Positions 17,467-27,466 are shown, counted from the stretch's first letter. The stretch: DNA of 42,856 nt from Lactobacillaceae bacterium AF64-9pH9TA (GCA_027681045.1 JAQDCK010000012.1:1-42856), one strand, 5' to 3'. A program made the numbers and translations. The notes: generated from the letters alone by a model not told the origin.

Positions 17467-17832
17467 TTGAAAGTCATTACCAAAATTTTGCAAGCTGTCA
17501 GCTTTCTGCTCAGCCTCTTTCTTCTTTGGGCCGGCCTGGCCAGCTTGCTTGACGTCTGCAACTCGGCCAGACTAATGGGCTGGTCCTCTTTCATCCCTTC
17601 AATTGTCGCCGGCCTGGTCTTCATCGTCATGCTCATCTGCGAAGCCTGGCTCAGCCTGCGGATAAACAAACTGGACGACCGGGGAATCTTCTTCTTCCTG
17701 GCCGCCCTCCTGCTTTTAACAGCTGGCGAAATGGTCGCCCCTGTTGCTTTAGGCTCTGGCTTTCTCTGGCTGAACCTCTTGCAACTCTTGCTGGTCCTTC
17801 TGGCCCGCTTTGCCATCGATTTTCATGAATAG
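17467..17832 (+). CDS. small membrane protein of unknown function
   Basis: A 121-aa protein with four hydrophobic segments (about residues 5-25, 37-58, 65-84 and 90-115) and short charged loops (RINKLDDRG), so almost certainly integral to the membrane. I chose TTG at 17467: AGCGAGGTG is 7 nt upstream and the promoter -10 is at 17425-17430. The longer frame from 17368 would start before transcription does. It ends before its own terminator. I do not recognise the family. Confidence 0.7.
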   Translation: MKVITKILQAVSFLLSLFLLWAGLASLLDVCNSARLMGWSSFIPSIVAGLVFIVMLICEAWLSLRINKLDDRGIFFFLAALLLLTAGEMVAPVALGSGFLWLNLLQLLLVLLARFAIDFHE

Positions 17833-17854
17833 TGGCCAAAAATTACACATACCA

Positions 17855-17898
17855 AAAATGGTGAAACTCATTCTCGAGCTTCACCATTTTATTTTTTT
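17855..17898 (+). terminator. intrinsic terminator
   Basis: Stem AAAATGGTGAA (17855-17865)/TTCACCATTTT (17880-17890), then A and T7. Confidence 0.9.
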
Positions 17899-17938
17899 CG
17901 TTTCATGACGAAACACAAAGTTAAAGTCATCCAAACCT

Positions 17939-17974
17939 AAAAAGCACTTATCCACCTAGCTGGGATAAGCGCTT
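17939..17974 (-). terminator. intrinsic terminator of the ABC-F gene
   Basis: AAGCACTTATCC (17942-17953) pairs with GGATAAGCGCTT (17963-17974) with one mismatch. The minus strand then runs into five T. Confidence 0.85.
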
Positions 17975-17995
17975 CTTCGTATTTTATTATTGCTT

Positions 17996-19618
17996 TTAGT
18001 AAATCTTCGCAACTTGTTCCTGAACAGTCTGGTGGGCCAGGAAGTCGTCGTAGCTGATGTCGGCCCGGGCCACCACACCCTTTGGACCAACTTCAATAAT
18101 GTGGTTGGCAATGGTCTGGATGAACTCGTGGTCGTGGGAAGTAAAGAGAATTGAGCCAGGGTAGTTTTCCATGGCTTCGTTCAAGGCCGTGATGGATTCC
18201 AGGTCCAAGTGGTTGGTTGGATCGTCCATGACCAACACATTGGCTGCTTCTAGCATCATTCTGGACAGCTGGCAGCGGACCTTTTCACCCCCAGACAGGA
18301 CTTTGATCTGCTTGTTGATCTCATCGCCGCTGAAGAGCATTCTGCCCAAGAAGCCCCGCAAAAAGGTGTTGTCGTCATGTTCCTTGTCAGCGTATTGGCG
18401 CAGCCAGTCAAGGATGGTCAATTCATCATTGTCGAAGTTGGCGTTAAGGTCTCTGGACATGTAGTTAAAGGAAGTCGTCTGTCCCCAGGTAACAGTCCCG
18501 GAGTCAGGTTCCAGGCGGCCGGCGATGATTTCCATCAAGGCTGTGGTTGCCCGGGTGTTTCTGGACAAGAAGGCCACCTTGTCACCTGGCCGGATGATAA
18601 AGGACACGTTGTCCAAAAGCTGCTCATCACCGGACTTGTAGGACACATTGTCCACTCTCAGCAAGTCGTTGCCCAGGTCCCGGTTCATCTCAAACTTGAT
18701 GTACGGGTACTTGCGACTGGATGGCTTGATGTCGTCCAAGCTGATCTTGTCCAGCTGCTTCTTTCTGGAAGTAGCCTGCTTGGACTTGGAAGCGTTGGCT
18801 GAGAAACGGGCGATGAATTCCTGCAGCTGCTTGATCTGTTCTTCCTTCTTGGCATTTTGCTGGCGGGCCAGTTCCGTGGCCAGCTTACTTGATTCGTACC
18901 AGAAGTCGTAGTTGCCGACGTAGAGCTTGATCTGCCCGCGGTCAACGTCACACATCTGGGTGCAGACCTGGTTTAAGAAGTGACGGTCGTGGGAAACAAC
19001 CAAGACGATGTTTTCATAGTCAGCCAGGAAGTTTTCCAGCCAGGCCGTGGTGTGCACGTCCAGACCGTTGGTCGGTTCGTCCAAAAGAAGGATGTCCGGG
19101 TTGCCAAAAAGGGCCTGGGCCAAAAGAACCTTAACCTTGTCGCTTTCCGCCAGCTCGCTCATCTGCTTTTGGTGCATGTCTTCCGGAATGCTCATGGACT
19201 GGAGAAGCTGGGCAGCATCGGCTTCCGCGTTCCAGCCGTCCAGTTCCGCAAATTCCGTTTCCAGTTCAGCCGCCTTGACCCCGTCTTCTTCACTAAAGTC
19301 AGCCTTGGCGTAAAGGGCATCACGCTCCTTCATGACCTGGTAGAGCTTTTGGTGGCCTTGAATCACAGTTTCCATAACGGAAAAATCTTCAAAGGCAAAG
19401 TGGTCCTGGTTTAGGCTGGACATTCTTTCGTTAGGCCCCATGCTGATTGAGCCCGTGGTTGCTTCCATTTTTCCTTCCAGCAGCTTTAAGAAAGTCGACT
19501 TGCCGGCCCCGTTGGCCCCAATGATGCCGTAGCAGTTGCCCGGCGTGAACTTAAGGTTGACGTCGCTGTAAAGGGTACGACTGCCGATTTGCAAACTTAA
19601 ATCTGTTACTGTGATCAA
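17996..19618 (-). CDS. ABC-F family ATPase (YkpA/YbiT type)
   Basis: A 540-aa soluble twin-ATPase protein that acts on ribosomes rather than in membranes. The first half has Walker A GANGAGKST (34-42), a degenerate signature SELAESDKVK (154-163), Walker B ILLLDEPTNGLD (176-187) and His210. The linker (about 240-300) is rich in Lys/Gln/Arg. The second half has LSGGEKVR (441-448) and VLVMDDPTNHLD (461-472). However, its P-loop position reads LSRNTRATTAL (351-361), without the usual G-K-[ST], and Walker B ends Asp-Asp. The start is TTG with GAGGAAAATCTA upstream. It resembles housekeeping ABC-F proteins more than antibiotic-protection types. Confidence 0.9.
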   Translation of the reverse strand: MITVTDLSLQIGSRTLYSDVNLKFTPGNCYGIIGANGAGKSTFLKLLEGKMEATTGSISMGPNERMSSLNQDHFAFEDFSVMETVIQGHQKLYQVMKERDALYAKADFSEEDGVKAAELETEFAELDGWNAEADAAQLLQSMSIPEDMHQKQMSELAESDKVKVLLAQALFGNPDILLLDEPTNGLDVHTTAWLENFLADYENIVLVVSHDRHFLNQVCTQMCDVDRGQIKLYVGNYDFWYESSKLATELARQQNAKKEEQIKQLQEFIARFSANASKSKQATSRKKQLDKISLDDIKPSSRKYPYIKFEMNRDLGNDLLRVDNVSYKSGDEQLLDNVSFIIRPGDKVAFLSRNTRATTALMEIIAGRLEPDSGTVTWGQTTSFNYMSRDLNANFDNDELTILDWLRQYADKEHDDNTFLRGFLGRMLFSGDEINKQIKVLSGGEKVRCQLSRMMLEAANVLVMDDPTNHLDLESITALNEAMENYPGSILFTSHDHEFIQTIANHIIEVGPKGVVARADISYDDFLAHQTVQEQVAKIY

Positions 19619-19660
19619 TAGATTTTCCTCTGTTTCTTAAATTTTCTACTGCAATTATGA

Positions 19661-19697
19661 CTAAACCAGTATAACAGGTTTAGCCTTTTGCCTCCAA
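19661..19697 (-). promoter_or_regulatory. ABC-F promoter with dyad over the -10
   Basis: -35-like TTGGAG (19697-19692), 18-nt spacer, -10 TATACT (19673-19668). A perfect inverted repeat CTAAACC (19661-19667)/GGTTTAG (19677-19683) straddles the -10, which suggests a repressor operator. Confidence 0.5.
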
Positions 19698-19799
19698 GCT
19701 TTTCAACCATTTTCTCCTCCCTTTTTTTAACTTCTTTCTTTTTAAGGAAAAAATTGGCTTATAATCTTTTAATAAGAACTGATTGATAGGAGCATTCTT

Positions 19800-20744
19800 A
19801 TGGCATTTTTCATCTCACTGGAGCAGATCTGCATCATGTTCATCCTCATGGCCATCGGTTTCCTCTGCCGGAAAAATGGCATGATCCATGAAGAAACCGG
19901 CAAGGACCTAACCGCCATCCTGGTCTACATCGTCGGCCCCTGCCTGATCATCAACGCCTTTGAGCGCCCGGCCAGCACCAGCTTAATCAAGGACTTCGGC
20001 TTGACCTTCCTGGCGGGCTCTCTCAACTACCTCTTCCCTATCGCCTTCAGCAGCCTTTTACTCCGCCTGCCCCGCTTAAAAAATGACCCCGACAAGCAGT
20101 TGATCGCCTTCGGGGCCGTCTACAATAACTGCGGCTTTATCGGCATCCCTTTGATTCAAGCCCTCTTAGGCAGCAAGGGGACCTTTTTCGCCGTACCCAT
20201 CTTAGTCTTAAACAACATCTTCGTCTGGTCCCACGGCATCGGCACTTTCAAAAAGCGGCAACCTTTGTCCGACACCCTCAGAACCGTCCTTTTAAACCCA
20301 AACATTATCGCCACGGCCATTGGCTTCATCCTTTTTATCACTGGCGCCAGCCTCAAATTTCCAGCCGTGATAGACCGGTCGGTCAGCTACGTGGCCTCGC
20401 TTAACACCCCCTTAAGCATGATCGTCATCGGCTCTAACCTGGGGACTATTTCGGGTGACTTCTATAAAGACGGCAAGGCCTGGCTGATCTGCTTCTTGCG
20501 GAACTTCCTTATGCCGGCCTGCATGAGCGTGATCTTGCTCCTGGTTCCCCTGTCAACGACCGCTTACCTGGCCGTAGTCATCATGGCTGCTGCCCCGGTT
20601 GCCGGCTTTATCGTCATGCTCAGCCTCCTGGCCAACCGCCCGGTCGCCTTCCCAATGCGCTGTCTATGCCTGTCGACTTTAGTGTCTGTGGTCAGCGTGC
20701 CCTTGATTATTCTGCTTGCCAGCTGGCTCAAGCAGCTTGTATAG
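19800..20744 (+). CDS. AEC family transporter
   Basis: A 314-aa integral membrane protein of the auxin-efflux-carrier family (bacterial malate/malonate permease-like). It has about ten hydrophobic segments and family stretches such as GFLCRKNGMIHEETGKDLT, NNCGFIGIPLIQALLG and LNTPLSMIVIGSNLG. A TATAAT -10 lies at 19760-19765 and an ATAGGAG ribosome site before the ATG. It neighbours PEP carboxylase on the same strand 165 nt away; a dicarboxylate or malate role would fit C4 metabolism, but that is inference. Confidence 0.85.
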   Translation: MAFFISLEQICIMFILMAIGFLCRKNGMIHEETGKDLTAILVYIVGPCLIINAFERPASTSLIKDFGLTFLAGSLNYLFPIAFSSLLLRLPRLKNDPDKQLIAFGAVYNNCGFIGIPLIQALLGSKGTFFAVPILVLNNIFVWSHGIGTFKKRQPLSDTLRTVLLNPNIIATAIGFILFITGASLKFPAVIDRSVSYVASLNTPLSMIVIGSNLGTISGDFYKDGKAWLICFLRNFLMPACMSVILLLVPLSTTAYLAVVIMAAAPVAGFIVMLSLLANRPVAFPMRCLCLSTLVSVVSVPLIILLASWLKQLV

Positions 20745-20909
20745 TTCCCCATTAAGCAAAAAGGCATTTTTGTTAAGAAGATTGTTCGCTTTTTAGAAAA
20801 AGTTGCTGAAAGCAAGCCCAAGCTAATTCAATTTTAGACAAAAAAGGCGTATGATAGAGAAAAAGCATTAGCAAACAAAGTTTATTTTAAAAGAAAGAGG
20901 AAGTTAAGC

Positions 20910-23639
20910 GTGACTGCTAAGAAATTAGAGAACAACAGTAACCACGCGGTTATTGCTGAAGAGGTCAAGATTTTAACTGACTTGCTTGACGAAAGCACCC
21001 GCCATTTAGTAGGCGATGAAGAATTCGCTAAGATCAAGGGCCTGGTTAAAATTGCCGCCAGCAGCGACCACAGCCAGCTGGAAAGTCAGATTGCCTGCTT
21101 AAGCAATCAAGAGATGATCATTGTCGCCCGCTACTTCGCAACCCTGCCGCTTTTGATCAACATTACTGAAGATGTTGACCTGGCCAGCGAAGTCAACCTG
21201 CTCAACAACACGGACAAGGATTACCTGGGCAAGCTGGAATCAACGGTTGACCTGGTAGCGGAAAAGGACAATGCCGCTGAAATTCTGAGTCATGTCAATG
21301 TCGTGCCAGTTCTGACCGCTCACCCAACCCAGGTGCAGCGCAAGACCATTCTGGAATTGACTAACAAGATCCACGACCAGCTCCGCCGCTACCGGGACGT
21401 CAAGACCGGCACTATCAACCGGAAAGAGTGGACCGACCAGCTCCGCCGCTACATTGAAATCATCATGCAGACGGATATCATCCGGGAAAAGAAGCTGAAG
21501 GTCTCCAACGAAATCAAGAACGTCATGGTCTACTACCCTAACTCCCTGATTCCAGCTATCACTAAGCTGACTGCCCGCTACAAGGAACTGGCCCGGGAAA
21601 AGGGCCTCAACGTTGACGGGGCAACGCCGATCACCATGGGCATGTGGATCGGCGGGGACCGGGATGGCAACCCTTACGTTACGGCGGAAACCCTCCGCTT
21701 GAGCGCGACGATTCAAAGTGAAGTCATTTTTGAATACTACATCAAGGCTCTCAACGACCTTTACCGGACAGTGGCTGTTTCAACTTCTTACGTGCAGCCA
21801 ACGCCAGAAGTTGACGAATTGGCCAAATTGTCAGCTGACAACTCCCCATTCAGAGAAAACGAACCTTACCGCCGGGCCTTCTACTACTTGGAAAGCCGCC
21901 TAGCCCATACGGAAATGGAGCTTTTGGACGTCTTCTCTAAGGAAGCCGTCGTTAAGAAAGAAGCTGCCCTCAAGGTTCCGGTCTACAAGGATGCTTACGA
22001 GTTCAAGGAAGACCTGGAAGCCATCAAGCGTTCATTAATCCAAAACCATGACCGGGCAGTTACTGGCGGTCACTTTGACGAGCTCTTGGAAGCTATTGAT
22101 GTCTTTGGCTTCCACCTGGCTACGATCGACATGCGGCAAGACTCCAGCGTCAACGAAGCCTGCGTGGCAGAGCTCTTAAAGAGTGCCCGGATCTGTGACA
22201 ACTACAGCGATTTGGACGAAGAAGAAAAGATCCAGATCCTGCTCAGTGAATTAAACAATGATCCCCGCAGCCTGCACTCATCCAACTCACCGAAGTCAGA
22301 GCTTTTGCAAAAGGAGCTGAAGATCTACCACACTGCCCGCCTGCTTAAGGATACCTTGGGCGAGAATGTGATCAAGCAGCACATCATTTCCCACACCGAA
22401 AGCATCTCTGACATGCTGGAACAAGCCATCATGCTGAAGGAATACGGCCTGCTCGATTCCGAAAAGGCCCGGGTGCAAGTGGTGCCTTTGTTTGAAACGG
22501 TGGAAGACCTGCAGAACTCCCGGGAAATCATGAAACGCTACCTCAGCTTCGACATCGTCAAGCGCTGGGTTACTTCTAAGGGCAATTACCAGGAAATCAT
22601 GCTGGGCTACTCCGACTCCAACAAGGACGGCGGCTACCTGGCATCTTGCTGGAGCCTGTACAAGGCCCAAAAGGAACTGACGGCCATCGGCGAAGAACGC
22701 GGCATCAAGATCACCTTCATGCACGGCCGGGGCGGCACGGTTGGCCGGGGCGGCGGCCCATCATATGAAGCCATCACTTCCCAGCCATTCGGCTCCATCA
22801 AGGACCGGATCCGGACCACTGAACAAGGGGAAATCATCCAGAACAAGTACGGCAACAAGGACGCTGCCTACTACAACTTGGAAATGCTGGTTTCCGCCGC
22901 AGTTGACCGGATAGTCTCCAAGCAAAAAGTCGGCCAGGACCACATTCAGGACTTTACGGCTTCAATGGACGGCATTGTGGAAGACAGCAACCGGGTTTAC
23001 CGGGAACTTGTTTTTGACAACCCGCACTTCCATGACTACTTCTTCCAGGCTACGCCGATTAAGGAAGTTTCCAGCCTGAACATCGGCTCCCGGCCGGCAG
23101 CCAGAAAGAAGATTACCGAACTGTCCGGCTTGCGGGCCATTCCTTGGGTCTTCTCCTGGTCACAGAGCCGGGTCATGTTCCCAGGCTGGTACGGGGTTGG
23201 TTCAGCCTTCAAGCACTTCATTGATGCTGATCCGAATAACTTGAAGGAACTGCAGGAAATGTACCAGGGCTGGCCATTCTTCCACTCCCTCCTGTCCAAC
23301 GTCGACATGGTTTTGTCTAAGTCCAACATGGAAATCGCGGAAAAGTACGCTGGTCTTTGTGAAGACAAAGCTACCCGGTCAATCTTTGACATCATCAAGA
23401 AGGAATGGGAACTGACCAAGGAAGTCATCCTGCAGATCGAAGGCCACAGCAAGCTTTTGGAAGACAACCCATCTTTGGAAAGCAGCTTGGACTACCGCCT
23501 GCCTTACTTCAACGTCTTGAACTACGTCCAGCTTGAAATGATCAAGCGGGGCCGGCAAGAAAAGCTCAGCGGCATCTACGAATCGATCATCCACATCACC
23601 ATCAACGGGGTCGCTTCCGGCCTGCGTAATTCGGGCTAA
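20910..23639 (+). CDS. ppc: phosphoenolpyruvate carboxylase
   Basis: A 909-aa enzyme adding bicarbonate to PEP to form oxaloacetate, the anaplerotic route to aspartate in lactic acid bacteria. Catalytic His138 is in [13 protein letters not shown], the same number as in E. coli, with Gln after HPT instead of Glu. The [14 protein letters not shown] loop is near 566-579 and the mobile [15 protein letters not shown] loop near 603-617. The C-terminal RNSG tetrad ends the protein, close to the conserved C-terminal NTG of the family. The start is GTG with AGAGGAAG upstream. Monocistronic with its own terminator. Confidence 0.96.
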   Translation: MTAKKLENNSNHAVIAEEVKILTDLLDESTRHLVGDEEFAKIKGLVKIAASSDHSQLESQIACLSNQEMIIVARYFATLPLLINITEDVDLASEVNLLNNTDKDYLGKLESTVDLVAEKDNAAEILSHVNVVPVLTAHPTQVQRKTILELTNKIHDQLRRYRDVKTGTINRKEWTDQLRRYIEIIMQTDIIREKKLKVSNEIKNVMVYYPNSLIPAITKLTARYKELAREKGLNVDGATPITMGMWIGGDRDGNPYVTAETLRLSATIQSEVIFEYYIKALNDLYRTVAVSTSYVQPTPEVDELAKLSADNSPFRENEPYRRAFYYLESRLAHTEMELLDVFSKEAVVKKEAALKVPVYKDAYEFKEDLEAIKRSLIQNHDRAVTGGHFDELLEAIDVFGFHLATIDMRQDSSVNEACVAELLKSARICDNYSDLDEEEKIQILLSELNNDPRSLHSSNSPKSELLQKELKIYHTARLLKDTLGENVIKQHIISHTESISDMLEQAIMLKEYGLLDSEKARVQVVPLFETVEDLQNSREIMKRYLSFDIVKRWVTSKGNYQEIMLGYSDSNKDGGYLASCWSLYKAQKELTAIGEERGIKITFMHGRGGTVGRGGGPSYEAITSQPFGSIKDRIRTTEQGEIIQNKYGNKDAAYYNLEMLVSAAVDRIVSKQKVGQDHIQDFTASMDGIVEDSNRVYRELVFDNPHFHDYFFQATPIKEVSSLNIGSRPAARKKITELSGLRAIPWVFSWSQSRVMFPGWYGVGSAFKHFIDADPNNLKELQEMYQGWPFFHSLLSNVDMVLSKSNMEIAEKYAGLCEDKATRSIFDIIKKEWELTKEVILQIEGHSKLLEDNPSLESSLDYRLPYFNVLNYVQLEMIKRGRQEKLSGIYESIIHITINGVASGLRNSG

Positions 23640-23670
23640 TATCAGATTTCATCGAAATTATCTCAACAGA

Positions 23671-23702
23671 AAAAGGACACTTGCCAGGCAGGTGTCCTTT
23701 TT
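23671..23702 (+). terminator. intrinsic terminator of ppc
   Basis: Stem AAAAGGACAC/GTGTCCTTTT with an inner TGCC/GGCA pairing, ending in a T-run. It may also serve glmS from the other side, because the stem is flanked by A4 on the plus strand. Confidence 0.88.
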
Positions 23703-23746
23703 AATGTACGGTAAATTGTTAGATGCTAGCGTAGTTTTCCAAAAAG

Positions 23747-25558
23747 TTATTCAACCGTAACGCTCTTAGCCAGGTTACGTGGCTTGTCGACGTCCAGGCC
23801 CTTGTTCTTAGAAGCGTAGTAAGCCAAAAGCTGGGCTGGCACTACTGACAGCAAAGCTGACAGGTAGTAGTCGATTTCCGGCAAGACGATATTGTCGCCT
23901 TCCTTAGCAAATTGCTTGCCAACGATAGTGATCACGTTGGCCCCGCGGGAAGCCACTTCCTGAATGTTGCCCCGGGTCAGGTCAGCCGTTACCGGGTCGT
24001 CGATCAAGGCGATAACTGGTGTGCCGTCCTCGATCAAGGAAATGGTACCGTGTTTGAGTTCTGCAGCAGCGAAGCCTTCAGTTTGGATGTAAGAAACTTC
24101 CTTCAGCTTCAAAGCAGCTTCCATGGCAACGGCATGGTCGATCCCCCGGCCGATGTAGAAGGCGTTTCTGGATGGTACCAGGTACTTCTTGGCCAGTTCT
24201 TCGATCTTGTCCTTGCCGTCAACGATTTCCTGGATACCTTCAGCGGCCAGGCTCAAGCCTTGCTTCAAGTTCCAGTCCTTGGCAGCCTGGTCGCCCAGCT
24301 TTTCACCAACGGCCTTGGCCAAGATTGCCTGCAGGGCAACTTGGGCAGTGTAAGCCTTGGTTGAAGCAACGGCAATTTCCGGACCAGCATTCAAAAGCAT
24401 GGTGTAAGTTGCTTCTCTTGACAAGGTTGACCCTTCAACGTTGGTCATGGTCAGGCTTGGGATCCCCCGCTTGTTGGTTTCAGTCAAGACCACGCGGGAG
24501 TCGGCAGTTTCACCGGACTGGGTCAGGAAGATGAAGAATGGGTGTTTGGACATCATCGGGAAGTGGTAGCCGGCTTCAGAAGCATAGCCAACTTCAGTTG
24601 GGATCCCGGTGAACTTCTCAAAAATTTCCTTGCCAACCAGGCCAGCGTGGTAGGAAGTACCAGCCGCGAAGATGTAGATCCGGTCAGCCTGGCTGACAGC
24701 GTCAACGATCTTTTCGTCAACAACAGGCTTGCCTGCTTTGTCTAAGTAGTCGGTTGACAGGCGGCGCATAACTGCTGGCTGCTCGTCGATTTCCTTGAGC
24801 ATGTAGAATTCGTAAGTGCCTTTGGAAGCAGCGTTCGGGTCGATGTCCAAAACTTTAGCTTCTCTTTCCACCTTGTTGCCGTCGTAGTCCTGGATTTCGA
24901 TTGAGTCCTTGGTTACGTCAGCACAGTCGCCGTCATTCAAGGCGATGAAGGTCTTGGTTTGGTCCAAAACAGAGATCGCGTCTGAAGCGATAATGTTAAA
25001 GCCATCGCCCAGGCCCAGCATCATCGGGCTCTTGTTCTTAGCAATGTAAATGTGGTCTGGCTTGGTGTCGTCTACCAGCAAGAAGGCGTATGAACCCTTA
25101 ACCAGCTTCAAAGCCTTCTTGAAAGCTGAAAAAGCATCCAAGTTTTCTTCCTTGGCCAGCTTGGCAACCAATTGCACAACAACTTCAGTGTCAGTTTCAG
25201 ACTTGAAGTGAACGCCTGCCAAGTACTTTTCCTTCAATTCCAGGTAGTTTTCAATGACCCCGTTGTGAACCAGGTAGAAGCGGCCGTCTTCTGAGTAGTG
25301 TGGATGGGCGTTTTCCACCGTTGGATGGCCGTGGGTTGCCCAACGGGTGTGGCCGATTCCGGTCGTCCCTTCTTCTTCTGGCGTCAGCTTTTCTTCCAGG
25401 TTGGCAATCCGGCCAACCGCCTTGGTCAAGTATTCATGCCCTTGTAAGTCATTGAGGTAGATACCAGCTGAGTCGTAGCCGCGGTATTCCAAGTTCTTCA
25501 AACCGTTTAAAACAACTTCTCTAGCTGGCTTGCCAACTACACCGACAATTCCGCACAT
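23747..25558 (-). CDS. glmS: glutamine-fructose-6-phosphate aminotransferase
   Basis: A 603-aa GlmS making glucosamine-6-phosphate for cell wall precursors. The N-terminal glutaminase domain begins MCGIVGVVG with nucleophile Cys2 and has GHTRWATHG and the VVHNG-equivalent LVHNGVIENY. The two SIS isomerase domains follow (about 290-430 and 455-595), with TSYHAGL, TQSGETADS and VASTKAYTAQ. The C-terminus is the canonical LAKSVTVE. The 5' leader is only about 64 nt, so there is no room for a glmS ribozyme. Confidence 0.97.
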   Translation of the reverse strand: MCGIVGVVGKPAREVVLNGLKNLEYRGYDSAGIYLNDLQGHEYLTKAVGRIANLEEKLTPEEEGTTGIGHTRWATHGHPTVENAHPHYSEDGRFYLVHNGVIENYLELKEKYLAGVHFKSETDTEVVVQLVAKLAKEENLDAFSAFKKALKLVKGSYAFLLVDDTKPDHIYIAKNKSPMMLGLGDGFNIIASDAISVLDQTKTFIALNDGDCADVTKDSIEIQDYDGNKVEREAKVLDIDPNAASKGTYEFYMLKEIDEQPAVMRRLSTDYLDKAGKPVVDEKIVDAVSQADRIYIFAAGTSYHAGLVGKEIFEKFTGIPTEVGYASEAGYHFPMMSKHPFFIFLTQSGETADSRVVLTETNKRGIPSLTMTNVEGSTLSREATYTMLLNAGPEIAVASTKAYTAQVALQAILAKAVGEKLGDQAAKDWNLKQGLSLAAEGIQEIVDGKDKIEELAKKYLVPSRNAFYIGRGIDHAVAMEAALKLKEVSYIQTEGFAAAELKHGTISLIEDGTPVIALIDDPVTADLTRGNIQEVASRGANVITIVGKQFAKEGDNIVLPEIDYYLSALLSVVPAQLLAYYASKNKGLDVDKPRNLAKSVTVE

Positions 25559-25628
25559 ATATCTTCTCCTTTGGTCTAGTTCAATTTAAGCTATTGGACT
25601 AATTTGCATTTTCGCGCTTGCAATAGGA

Positions 25629-25657
25629 ATCATAGCTGTTTTTTCAGCCCGGGTCAA
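25629..25657 (-). promoter_or_regulatory. glmS promoter
   Basis: -35 TTGACC (25657-25652), 17-nt spacer, -10 TATGAT (25634-25629). RBS AGGAG is immediately before the ATG. A weaker second candidate, TTGCCA-16-TATACC, lies about 45 nt further upstream. Confidence 0.8.
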
Positions 25658-25730
25658 GTCTTTGCTCACAAATTGGTATAATTGTAAGCGGTAAAGTGGC
25701 AAGCTTAGCTATTTCTTTGCAAAAAGGTCA

Positions 25731-25762
25731 AAAAAAGCCCCCGTCTTGGCAGACGGAGGCTT
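25731..25762 (-). terminator. terminator of the Lrp/AsnC gene
   Basis: AAGCCCCCGTCT/AGACGGAGGCTT with a TGGC loop. The minus strand continues into a long T-run. Confidence 0.92.
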
Positions 25763-25766
25763 AAAA

Positions 25767-26252
25767 TCAGTCTTCTTTCTTGTCTTCTTCATCATCACTC
25801 TCGGTCTTGACCGGGATTGGCCGGTGCTCAATCGGGGTGGAAAAGGCAATTTCGGTCTTGGTCCGGCCGAATTTCTGCAGCTCGTTGACTAAGTGGTCCA
25901 GTTCTTCTGGCCGCTGGTAGGCAGCCTGAATCAGCATGGAGTAGTCCCCCGTCACGCAGTCGCACTGGATAACATTCGGAATCTTCTCGATGAAGGGGTA
26001 AAACTCGCTCTTGTCTTCCGGCTTGACTTCCAGATTGATGAAGGCCTTAACCACGTAGCCCATGGACGAGTAGTCAATGTCAGCATAGTAGTGCTTGATG
26101 AGGTTGTTGGCTTCCATCCGTCTGATGCGGTTGGCTACGGCCGGAGAAGACATGAAGTTAGCTTCCGCAATATCCTTGACGGAAATGCGGGCGTTCTCTT
26201 CCAACATTTGTAAAATGCGTCGGTCGGTTTTGTCAATTTTGTATTCAACCAT
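25767..26252 (-). CDS. Lrp/AsnC family transcriptional regulator
   Basis: A 161-aa feast/famine regulator with an N-terminal winged HTH (DKTDRRILQMLEENARISVKDI, then SSPAVANRIRRME as recognition helix) and a C-terminal RAM effector domain (AFINLEVKPEDK, VIQCDCVTGDYSMLIQAA). It ends in a charged tail (ESDDEEDKKED), longer than usual. The ATG at 26252 is chosen because GGTGGGAG precedes it by 6 nt. Ligand and targets are unknown; an amino acid is expected from family knowledge. Confidence 0.9.
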   Translation of the reverse strand: MVEYKIDKTDRRILQMLEENARISVKDIAEANFMSSPAVANRIRRMEANNLIKHYYADIDYSSMGYVVKAFINLEVKPEDKSEFYPFIEKIPNVIQCDCVTGDYSMLIQAAYQRPEELDHLVNELQKFGRTKTEIAFSTPIEHRPIPVKTESDDEEDKKED

Positions 26253-26377
26253 TTCTTTCTCCCACCTATTCAACAGCTGCGCTGGCTATTTTGGTCCTTT
26301 TATTAAAAATATTATATTCCTACAAGAACTCAGCGCAATGCTTTTCTGAAAAAATAGTTATATCTTGCATCCCGCCC

Positions 26378-26734
26378 TTAAGCAAAGAAGCTGACGATCA
26401 AGGTCAAGATAGGCAAGCCCCCTTGCATCAAGAGGATCTTCGGCTGGCTGGTCACGGCCCCGTAGGCCGCTACCAGGATCATGTAGGCCAAGACCAGCTG
26501 CAGGACGATCTTGCCCAGGGCAAAGGCCGCAATCAAGGTCAAAACAGCCAGCAGGCCGTTGTAGATACCCTGGTTCTTAAACAGCGTATTGACTGATGGC
26601 CGGCTTAATTCTTCCTGGTTAATTTGGAAAACTTCTGCCGTCTTCTTGGAAGTCGTCGCAAAAGTTTCCAAATACATGATATAGAAGAACTCAACTGCCA
26701 CCAGGCAGGCTAAAACTTGCAAAGCTATTTTCAA
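26378..26734 (-). CDS. DUF1304 family membrane protein
   Basis: A 118-aa protein with four membrane helices. It matches the DUF1304 pattern: an N-terminal helix with EFFYIMYLETFA, a polar loop with NQEELSRPSVNTLFKNQGIYNGLLA, then helices ending in a GAVTSQPKILLMQGGLPIL-type segment. The start is TTG with GAGGAG 6 nt upstream. The function of the family is not established. It sits alone between the acetyltransferase and the Lrp gene. Confidence 0.8.
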   Translation of the reverse strand: MKIALQVLACLVAVEFFYIMYLETFATTSKKTAEVFQINQEELSRPSVNTLFKNQGIYNGLLAVLTLIAAFALGKIVLQLVLAYMILVAAYGAVTSQPKILLMQGGLPILTLIVSFFA

Positions 26735-26823
26735 TGCTAACTCCTCAACTTTTCGCTTCAGTGCAAGATGATAGTGATATTTTACTTAAAACATAATGAT
26801 AAAGTCAAACCATATGTTGACAC

Positions 26824-27390
26824 TTATCCGCAATCATTGGCCAGATCAGCGATTTTCCTGGCCGGGATGCCGGCAAAGACCCCGTTGGCGGGCAGATCCT
26901 GGGCCACCACGGCCCCAGCTTCCACGACCACGTTGTCGCCGATTTTGACCCCGGCTAAAACCGTGACCCCCGCCCCCAGGCAGACGTCATTGCCGATTTC
27001 AACCCCCTTGGCCTGGGCCAGGCGCTGGCGGCGCTGCCTGGTTGACCTGGGGTGGGCGATTGTCGTCAGCAGACAATTGGGCCCCATGGTCACATAGTCG
27101 CCGATATGGACCTCACCGGCGTCTTCGATGGTCAAGCCCCCAGCGGCCAGAAAGTGGTGGCCAATATAGATATTCGGCCCGTTCAGGCAGCTGAAGCTGG
27201 TCCCAAAGCTGGCCTGGTCCCCTAAAGCACCCAGGTGCATCTTCAAGCGCAGGAGCTGGGCTGGCCGGTCAAGGTTGTTGCCCTGCCTGAACTCGTCGTT
27301 CCAGATGATTCCCGCTTCCTGGTAATGCTCCACCTCCGCTGCCGTCAGCTGGTAGAAATCACCGGAGCGCATTTTGTCTAGTTCATTCAT
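26824..27390 (-). CDS. maltose O-acetyltransferase-like hexapeptide acetyltransferase
   Basis: A 188-aa left-handed beta-helix acetyltransferase of the Maa/LacA/NodL group. It shows the Mac N-terminal region (MRSGDFYQLTAAEV), GPNIYIGHHFLAAGGLTIED, a catalytic His in TIAHPRST, and hexapeptide repeats up to AGIPARKIADL. It probably acetylates sugars from acetyl-CoA. I chose ATG 27390 with GAGGA upstream. A few substitutions (a leucine-rich insertion around 47-60) make the exact acceptor uncertain. Confidence 0.85.
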   Translation of the reverse strand: MNELDKMRSGDFYQLTAAEVEHYQEAGIIWNDEFRQGNNLDRPAQLLRLKMHLGALGDQASFGTSFSCLNGPNIYIGHHFLAAGGLTIEDAGEVHIGDYVTMGPNCLLTTIAHPRSTRQRRQRLAQAKGVEIGNDVCLGAGVTVLAGVKIGDNVVVEAGAVVAQDLPANGVFAGIPARKIADLANDCG

Positions 27391-27466
27391 CGTCTTTTTC
27401 CTCGAATTTTTCAAACTAGTTAAATTATAAGCGAAAAGCGTTTGAAAGAAAAAGGCCTTAAAGAAA

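Noticed and set aside
25559..25660. glmS ribozyme in front of glmS
   Set aside because: The promoter TTGACC-17-TATGAT leaves a leader of only about 64 nt, and the ribozyme core is not recognisable.
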